A stretch of DNA of 42,196 nucleotides, taken from the NCBI GenBank assembly GCA_020832005.1, contig JAFIFN010000016.1, forward strand, positions 1-42,196, in the 5' to 3' direction. Below, one piece after another: positions 31,455 to 42,196 of the stretch. Each line of letters opens with the position of its first letter. Position 1 is the first letter of the stretch. A program made the position numbers and the translations under genes. Source of the DNA: Gammaproteobacteria bacterium (lineage in GTDB: Bacteria; Pseudomonadota; Gammaproteobacteria; Steroidobacterales; PWYM01). The notes beneath the pieces were generated by a model. That model had not been told where the DNA came from and searched no databases. It was given only the letters and a program-made list of their open reading frames with translations.

Positions 31455-32168
31455 ATGGCCCCGATCATCGAGTACTTCGTCATCGCCATCGTCGGCATGT
31501 TTGTCATCGTCAATCCCCTGACGACGGCATTCGTGTTCGCATCGCTGACCACCGATGCGACAGAAACCGAGCGCCAGCAGATCGCGTGGCGGGCCGTGCT
31601 GACCTCGACGATCATGCTGCTGTCGTTCGCGCTGCTGGGCTCGGTGATTTTCCAGCTTTTCGGCATCACGCTGGCGGCGTTCAGGATTGCCGGTGGCCTG
31701 ATCCTGTTCGGCATCGCCATGGGCATGCTGAAGAAAAGCGAGGCGCCGGACCACGACAAGCGCGACGTTGAGCCCGCCGGAAAAATCGCCGAGGACATCT
31801 CGATCGTACCGCTGGCGATTCCGTTCATCAGTGGTCCGGGGGCGATCGCCACGGCCATGATCCTGACGAGCGAGGCGCCCGATCCGTGGTACGCCACCGT
31901 GGTTTTCCTCGCGGTGTTGCTGACGACCGGCACGTGTTATTTCACGATGATCTATTCCAGGCACGTCATCCGCTGGCTCGGTGAAAGCGGCCGGCGGGTA
32001 CTGACGAAGATTTTCGGGCTGATCCTGGCCGTGATCGCCGTGCAGTTCGTCATTAATGGCACGGTCGACGCGATTGATGACTTCCTCGCCGATCGACAGA
32101 TCCTCGTCACTGAACCGGTGGGCGCAACTGCCACGCACCCCCTTCATGCGGGTGCGGCTCTGGTTTGA
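31455..32168 (+). CDS. MarC-family integral membrane protein
   Basis: A 237-residue membrane protein with about six hydrophobic segments. The N-terminus VGMFVIVNPLTTAFVFASLT and the central SIVPLAIPFISGPGAIATAMIL are characteristic of the MarC family. No transport substrate is established for the family; the old link with antibiotic resistance is not supported in general. The ribosome site is weak. The 172-nt gap to the divergent thiolase should contain both promoters. The C-terminal 25 residues are soluble and not conserved-looking. Confidence 0.93.
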   Translation: MAPIIEYFVIAIVGMFVIVNPLTTAFVFASLTTDATETERQQIAWRAVLTSTIMLLSFALLGSVIFQLFGITLAAFRIAGGLILFGIAMGMLKKSEAPDHDKRDVEPAGKIAEDISIVPLAIPFISGPGAIATAMILTSEAPDPWYATVVFLAVLLTTGTCYFTMIYSRHVIRWLGESGRRVLTKIFGLILAVIAVQFVINGTVDAIDDFLADRQILVTEPVGATATHPLHAGAALV

Positions 32169-32267
32169 CGGTACGCCGCCTGATGGCGGGTGACGCTCCC
32201 GGCCAGTTTGCGCGACAATACGCTGCCCACGCCCGCCCTCGGCGCTGCCAAATCCGTGAGCTCCCCC

Positions 32268-33662
32268 ATGTCGTCCGAGTCCCTGCCCACGCGCCTGTTC
32301 ACCGAGGTTGGTCGCCTCGTGCGCCTGGCCGCGCCGCTGATCGTGAACAACCTGGCGATGGCCGGCATGGGCTTTGCCGATACGGTCATGGCCGGGCGGC
32401 TGGGGGCGGCGGATCTCGCCGCCGTCGCCGTGGGCCACAGCGTCTGGATGGTGACGGTGCTGCTGGCAATGGGCGTGCTGATGGCGCTATCGCCGATCAT
32501 CGCCCATGCCTGGGGCGCGCGACGGCCGCGCGAGGTCGGGCAGCACTGGCGCCAGGCGGTGTGGCTGTCGCTGCTGCTCTCGCTGGTGGTGCTCGCACTC
32601 GTGCGCGTGGCCTCGCCGTTGCTGCCCTGGATCGGCGTGGACCCGACGATTATTCCGCTGACGCTGGATTACCTGTACATGCTCGCCTGGGGCGCGCCGG
32701 CGATCTGCCTGTACATGAGCCTGCGCTTCATGAGCGAAGGCGTCGGGCACACCTGGCCGATCATGGTGGTGGCACTGCTCGGACTGGTGGTCAACGTGTT
32801 CGGTAACTGGGTGTTCATGTACGGCAATCTCGGTGCGCCTGCCATGGGTGCTGTGGGTTGTGCGCTGTCCAGTGCGCTGACCATGGGCATGATGCTTGCG
32901 GTGATGGTGTTGCTGGTCACGCTCACGCCTCGCTACCGCGCGTATCGGTTGTTCGAGCGCCTCGATCCGCCCCGGCCGCGGGAAATCGGTGCGATGCTGG
33001 CGCTGGGTGTGCCAATTGCGGCCAGCGTAGTCGCCGAGGCCGGGCTGTTTACTGTCACGGCCCTGATGATGGGCGTGCTGGGTGCTGCCACCGTGGCGGG
33101 TCACCAGATCGCGATGAATTACGCCTCCACGATGTTCATGGTTCCGCTGGCGCTGAGTTCGGCGATCACCGTGCGCGTGGGCCAGGCGCTGGGCGCGGGC
33201 CAGTTCTCCGCAGCACGTTTCCGGGCCAAGACGGGGCTGGTGATGTGCGTGTCGTTCATGACCTGCTCGGCGGCGGCGATGCTGGTGTTTCGAAGCCAGA
33301 TCGTCGGGCTGTACACCACGGATGCCGCGGTGGCCCAGGTGGCCATATCGCTGCTGCTGATGGCCGCGCTGTTCCAGATCGCCGACGGCCTGCAGGTGGG
33401 GGCGGCCGGTGCGCTGCGCGGCTACCGCGACACGCGCGTGCCGATGGCGCTGTGTCTGGTGGCCTACTGGCTGATCGGCTTCCCGCTGGCCTGGACGCTT
33501 GGGCTGAAGCTCGGTCTGGGCGAGCAGTTCGTCTGGGCGGGCCTGCTGGCGGGTCTGTCGGTTGCCGCCGTGCTGCTTGGTTGGCGCCTGAAGCGGACCT
33601 GGCACCGGCCCATCGCTGCACGGCCCCAGCCGGTCGAGCCGGCGCCGCTCACGCCGGTCTAG
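32268..33662 (+). CDS. MATE-family multidrug efflux transporter (NorM type)
   Basis: A 464-residue, 12-helix MATE transporter. RLAAPLIVNNLAMAGMGFADTVMAGRLGAADLAAVAVG is the typical first two helices; AGHQIAMNYASTMFMVPLALSSAITVRVGQALGAG marks the second half repeat. It exports cationic drugs or metabolites against Na+ or H+. The frame is open upstream to a GTG at 32190; I chose the ATG at 32268 because family similarity begins soon after, though there is no strong ribosome site and a GTG at 32256 is equally possible. It is convergent with the DUF924 gene, 19 nt apart. Confidence 0.93.
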   Translation: MSSESLPTRLFTEVGRLVRLAAPLIVNNLAMAGMGFADTVMAGRLGAADLAAVAVGHSVWMVTVLLAMGVLMALSPIIAHAWGARRPREVGQHWRQAVWLSLLLSLVVLALVRVASPLLPWIGVDPTIIPLTLDYLYMLAWGAPAICLYMSLRFMSEGVGHTWPIMVVALLGLVVNVFGNWVFMYGNLGAPAMGAVGCALSSALTMGMMLAVMVLLVTLTPRYRAYRLFERLDPPRPREIGAMLALGVPIAASVVAEAGLFTVTALMMGVLGAATVAGHQIAMNYASTMFMVPLALSSAITVRVGQALGAGQFSAARFRAKTGLVMCVSFMTCSAAAMLVFRSQIVGLYTTDAAVAQVAISLLLMAALFQIADGLQVGAAGALRGYRDTRVPMALCLVAYWLIGFPLAWTLGLKLGLGEQFVWAGLLAGLSVAAVLLGWRLKRTWHRPIAARPQPVEPAPLTPV

Positions 33663-33681
33663 TCACTGCCGCGCGGGCCGA

Positions 33682-34317
33682 TTATTGCCCGAAGCTTGGC
33701 GCATCGTCGTCGTCGAGAAAGGCGCTTTCGTCCGCGGTGTTGGCGCGGCCAAGCACGGCATTGCGATGCGGAAACCGGCCGAAACGCTCGATGATGTCGT
33801 GGTGCAGTTCCGCGAACTCGGCCATGGTCTGGAACGTCTCGCGCCGGGTGTCGTCCACCAGTTCGGCCAGGCCGTTGTAGGCCTTCACCGCCAGCGCCTG
33901 CACCTTGATATTCTCGGCATGTTGTAGCGGCATATAGAAGAATGCGCGCTCAAGCGGAGTCAGGTGTCGATCCAGCCCCAGGCGGATGCCATCCAGCGTC
34001 AGCGCCAGCGCCTTGCCGTCGTGGCCGAAGGCCGCGGCGCTGCCACGGTGGATGTTACGGGGAAACTGGTCGAGGAGCAGGATCACCGCCAGGCGCCCAC
34101 GCGGGCTCTTGATCCAGTCGCGGCGCTGCCCGCTGGCGGCGCGCTCGACTTCTTCGCTGAAGGCTTCGCGGATTTCGGAGTCGAAGACCTCATCGGAGCC
34201 GAACCACTGCTTCATGCGGCTGTCCAGGCCCGGTGAGTCCGTCTCCCGCCCGCGAAACCAGAATTCGAGGATTCTGCGTGCGTCCTCGGGAAGTTCAGCC
34301 GCGACCTGCTCGTCCAA
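33682..34317 (-). CDS. DUF924 family protein
   Basis: A 211-residue soluble protein of the DUF924 family (function unknown). ILEFWFRG near the N-terminus, RGRLAVILLLDQFPRNIHRGSAAAFGHD, ERAFFYMPLQHAE and RFGRFPHRNAVLGR are the family's conserved blocks. I placed the start at a TTG at 34317 because GGAGG precedes it by 6 nt and this gives the usual family length; the frame is open 38 codons further but with no ribosome site. The C-terminal acidic tail (FLDDDDAPSFGQ) is common in this family. Confidence 0.88.
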   Translation of the reverse strand: MDEQVAAELPEDARRILEFWFRGRETDSPGLDSRMKQWFGSDEVFDSEIREAFSEEVERAASGQRRDWIKSPRGRLAVILLLDQFPRNIHRGSAAAFGHDGKALALTLDGIRLGLDRHLTPLERAFFYMPLQHAENIKVQALAVKAYNGLAELVDDTRRETFQTMAEFAELHHDIIERFGRFPHRNAVLGRANTADESAFLDDDDAPSFGQ

Positions 34318-34478
34318 TGCCCGCCTCCGGTTTTTCCGCAGCCTACCGGGGATCCGGGGTGCGCGAAAGGGCTGCGCGTGCACGACAGGGGCTGCGGCGC
34401 TTACCATGGCGTTCCATGCGGCAGCCGGCATCGGTCAGCGCGGCGCGCCGTTCAGCACCATTGCACTCGAGGTTTCCG

Positions 34479-34961
34479 ATGCACTCCAGCTCGTCGTTGC
34501 CTGCTTCCCTGCGCGCCCTCGCCGTGATGATGGCCATGCTGGCGCTGTCGAGCTGCGCATTGCTGCGCCCGGATCTCTCGCCGCCCCAAGCCACGCTGGT
34601 GGCCGTGGAGCTTACCGAACTGGGGGTCAGAAGCCAGCGCTTCCGGCTGGTGTTCGATCTGGATAACCCCAACAACGTCGCGCTGCCGGTAAGCGAACTG
34701 GGCTACCGGGTGGTACTGGCGGGCAATGAATTCGCGCAGGGGCGCAGCGAGGGGGCCTTCCGGGTGCCCGCCCGTGGTCGTGAGCGGGTGCGACTGAGTG
34801 TGAGCACCGACCTGCTGCGCTCGCTGGACCAGCTGCAGGGGCTGATCGGCGCCGGCAGCCGCGAGGTGGACTATGAGTTCGAGGGCCGTGTGTTCCTGGA
34901 TATGCCGATGCGGCCATCCCTGCGCTTCGCCGACAGCGGCAGTATCGCGCTGGATTTCTAG
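34479..34961 (+). CDS. LEA14/WHy-domain lipoprotein
   Basis: A 160-residue protein. The lipoprotein signal ends at the lipobox LSSC; the mature protein is a single LEA type-2 (WHy) domain: FRLVFDLDNPNNVALPVSELGYRVVLAGNEFAQG is its diagnostic NPN-containing strand pair. Such lipoproteins are linked to envelope stress or desiccation tolerance. GAGG lies 6 nt before the ATG. It is divergent from DUF924 and followed at once by a GC-rich hairpin. Confidence 0.88.
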   Translation: MHSSSSLPASLRALAVMMAMLALSSCALLRPDLSPPQATLVAVELTELGVRSQRFRLVFDLDNPNNVALPVSELGYRVVLAGNEFAQGRSEGAFRVPARGRERVRLSVSTDLLRSLDQLQGLIGAGSREVDYEFEGRVFLDMPMRPSLRFADSGSIALDF

Positions 34962-34962
34962 G

Positions 34963-34984
34963 AAACCGCCCGCAGGGCGGATTT
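34963..34984 (+). terminator. Terminator-like hairpin after the LEA14-like gene
   Basis: CCGCCC (34966-34971) pairs with GGGCGG (34975-34980) around GCA, and flanking AAA/ATTT can extend the stem. It starts 2 nt after the stop codon and ends in a short T stretch, the form of a compact intrinsic terminator. Confidence 0.6.
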
Positions 34985-34998
34985 CCGGGCGCCGGCCA

Positions 34999-35048
34999 CC
35001 TTGTATTCCCGTCTGCCGATTGACGCTGTATACAAGGCTGATTTAAGT
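34999..35048 (+). promoter_or_regulatory. Candidate gltB promoter overlapped by an inverted repeat
   Basis: TTGACG (35020-35025) and TTTAAG (35042-35047), 16 nt apart, resemble a sigma-70 promoter (5/6 and 4/6 matches). CCTTGTAT (34999-35006) and ATACAAGG (35030-35037) form a perfect 8-bp inverted repeat enclosing the -35 box. The start codon of gltB is 157 nt downstream. Regulation of glutamate synthase by nitrogen status would fit, but the binding protein is unknown. Confidence 0.4.
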
Positions 35049-35204
35049 TTGTCGGTCGCGGACGGTGTGTCTGGCGCGCATCCACCGGCGCGGACTTCCC
35101 CCAATCGCCCCAACGACGGGCGCCGGCGCTGCGGGTTCTCCCAAGATCCTGTGCTTCGTAATTCTCCAGACCATGCGAAATGGATATTTCGCTTGAGGGC
35201 GGCC

Positions 35205-41115
<5,911 letters not shown>

Positions 41116-41147
41116 GCCAATGCAGGCCGCTGCCTCAGGACAAGGCC

Positions 41148-42196
41148 ATGAACCTCATCGAGACAATCGCCGCAGATTCGCAAGCTATCGTCGCGCTGCG
41201 CCGTGACATCCACGCCCACCCGGAGCTGTGCTTCGAGGAAGTCCGCACCGCCGACGTGATTGCCCGGACGCTGACGGACTGGGGCATCGAAGTGCACCGC
41301 GGCCTGGGCAAGACCGGGGTCGTGGGCATCATCCGCCAGGGCAGCAGCCAGCGCGCGCTCGGGCTGCGTGCGGATATCGACGCGCTGCCGATGACCGAGC
41401 ACAACACCTTCGCGCACGCCAGCCGGTACCCGGGCAAGATGCACGCCTGCGGCCATGACGGGCACACCGCGATGCTGCTGGCCGCCGCGCGGCACCTGGC
41501 AGAAACGCGGCATTTCGATGGCACGGTATACCTGATCTTTCAGCCCGCCGAGGAAGGCGGCGGCGGTGCCCGCGAGATGATCCGCGACGGCCTGTTCGAG
41601 CAGTTTCCAATGGAAGCGGTGTTCGGCATGCACAACTGGCCCGGCATGAAGGCAGGCCAGTTTGCCGCCTCGACCGGTCCGGTCATGGCCTCCACCAGCG
41701 AGTTTCGTGTCACTGTGCACGGCAAGGGCAGCCATGCGGCGATGCCGCACAACGGTATCGATCCGGTGCCTGTTGCCTGCCAGCTGGTGCAGGCGTTCCA
41801 GACCATCATCTCGCGCAACAAGAAGCCGGTGGATGCCGCGGTGATTTCCGTCACGCGGATCAATGCCGGCGAGGCACTCAATGTCGTGCCCGATTCCGCC
41901 GTGCTGCAAGGCACGGTGCGTACCTTCGGCATGGAGGTGCTCGACATGATCGAGCAGCGCATGCGCGAGCTGTCGGAACAGCTGTGTGCGGCCTTCGAAG
42001 CCCGGTGCGAGTTCGTCTTCGAGCGCAATTACCCGGCGACCATCAATCACGCGAATGAGACGGCGTTTGCCCGCGAGGTGATTAGCGGCATCGTCGGCGC
42101 GGACAATGTGCTCGACCAGGAGCCGACCATGGGTGCCGAGGATTTTGCCTACATGCTGCAGGACAAGCCTGGCTGCTATGTGTTCATCGGCAACGG
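41148..42196 (+). CDS. M20D amidohydrolase (hippurate / N-acyl-amino-acid hydrolase type), C-terminus outside the window
   Basis: The frame is open from an ATG at 41148 to the right edge, 349 full codons. LRRDIHAHPELCFEE, ALGLRADIDALPM, and the metal motif MHACGHDGHTAMLL identify the M20D dipeptidase-like family; QPAEEGGGGAREMI, FGMHNWPG and HGKGSHAAMPHNGIDPV are its later conserved blocks, and PTMGAEDFAYMLQDKPGCYVFIG is near the C-terminus, so only about 40 residues are missing. It hydrolyses an N-acyl amino acid or hippurate-like amide with two metal ions. AGGACAAGG lies upstream of the ATG. It starts 33 nt after gltD and may be read with it. Confidence 0.94.
   Translation, partial: MNLIETIAADSQAIVALRRDIHAHPELCFEEVRTADVIARTLTDWGIEVHRGLGKTGVVGIIRQGSSQRALGLRADIDALPMTEHNTFAHASRYPGKMHACGHDGHTAMLLAAARHLAETRHFDGTVYLIFQPAEEGGGGAREMIRDGLFEQFPMEAVFGMHNWPGMKAGQFAASTGPVMASTSEFRVTVHGKGSHAAMPHNGIDPVPVACQLVQAFQTIISRNKKPVDAAVISVTRINAGEALNVVPDSAVLQGTVRTFGMEVLDMIEQRMRELSEQLCAAFEARCEFVFERNYPATINHANETAFAREVISGIVGADNVLDQEPTMGAEDFAYMLQDKPGCYVFIGN

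Noticed and set aside
35001-35204. N-terminal extension of gltB from a TTG at 35001
   Set aside because: It would add 68 residues unlike any GltB and bury the candidate promoter; the ATG at 35205 has a good ribosome site and places the nucleophile cysteine at the usual position after a short propeptide.

Overview
The window looks like part of a chromosome from a GC-rich gammaproteobacterium. TonB-dependent receptors and lipoproteins mark a Gram-negative envelope. The right-hand 16.5 kb carries ordinary housekeeping genes: gltB-gltD, a gabD-type dehydrogenase, a thiolase, MarC, MATE, DUF924 and an M20D amidohydrolase. I cannot name the genus from sequence alone; an environmental degrader is the best description. 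I saw no rRNA, tRNA, CRISPR array, transposase or integrase.

Region A (about 1-25.3 kb) is an accessory, catabolic-looking island. It holds two paralogous TonB-dependent receptors (the first cut by the window edge), five paralogous DUF1838 proteins, two flavin monooxygenases, an NmrA-type NAD(P)-binding protein, and two long class I methyltransferases flanking a small unknown protein. It also holds a LysR regulator, two exported alpha/beta hydrolases, a Tat-exported five-bladed-propeller protein, a GPH-family transporter, a lipoprotein serine hydrolase and a phytanoyl-CoA-dioxygenase-family enzyme. Transcription units read as: (+) TonB1, DUF1838-1, DUF1838-2, lipoprotein; (-) TonB2; (+) flavin monooxygenase, NmrA; (-) LysR, MT2, small protein A, MT1, flavin monooxygenase; (+) DUF1838-3, two hydrolases, DUF1838-4, propeller protein, PhyH stump, small protein B; (-) DUF1838-5, PhyH, serine hydrolase, GPH transporter.

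Most of the unusual proteins carry export signals: Tat-like on four DUF1838 proteins and the propeller protein, Sec on both alpha/beta hydrolases, lipoboxes on two others. This suggests (inference) uptake through the TonB receptors, processing of an esterified or glycosylated substrate in the periplasm, import by the GPH carrier, and oxidation in the cytoplasm. The substrate is unknown.

The most novel items are the five-copy DUF1838 set, a small protein family present twice (11971-12261 and 19914-20243, alignable without gaps over 68 residues), and a 44-codon ORF at 19783-19917 that reads as the amputated N-terminus of a second PhyH enzyme fused by stop/start overlap to small protein B.

Region B (about 25.5-42.2 kb) is more GC-rich and conventional: (-) thiolase, AGCS symporter, gabD, Bcr/CflA transporter; (+) MarC, MATE; (-) DUF924; (+) LEA14-like lipoprotein; (+) gltB, gltD; and an M20D amidohydrolase that runs off the right edge.
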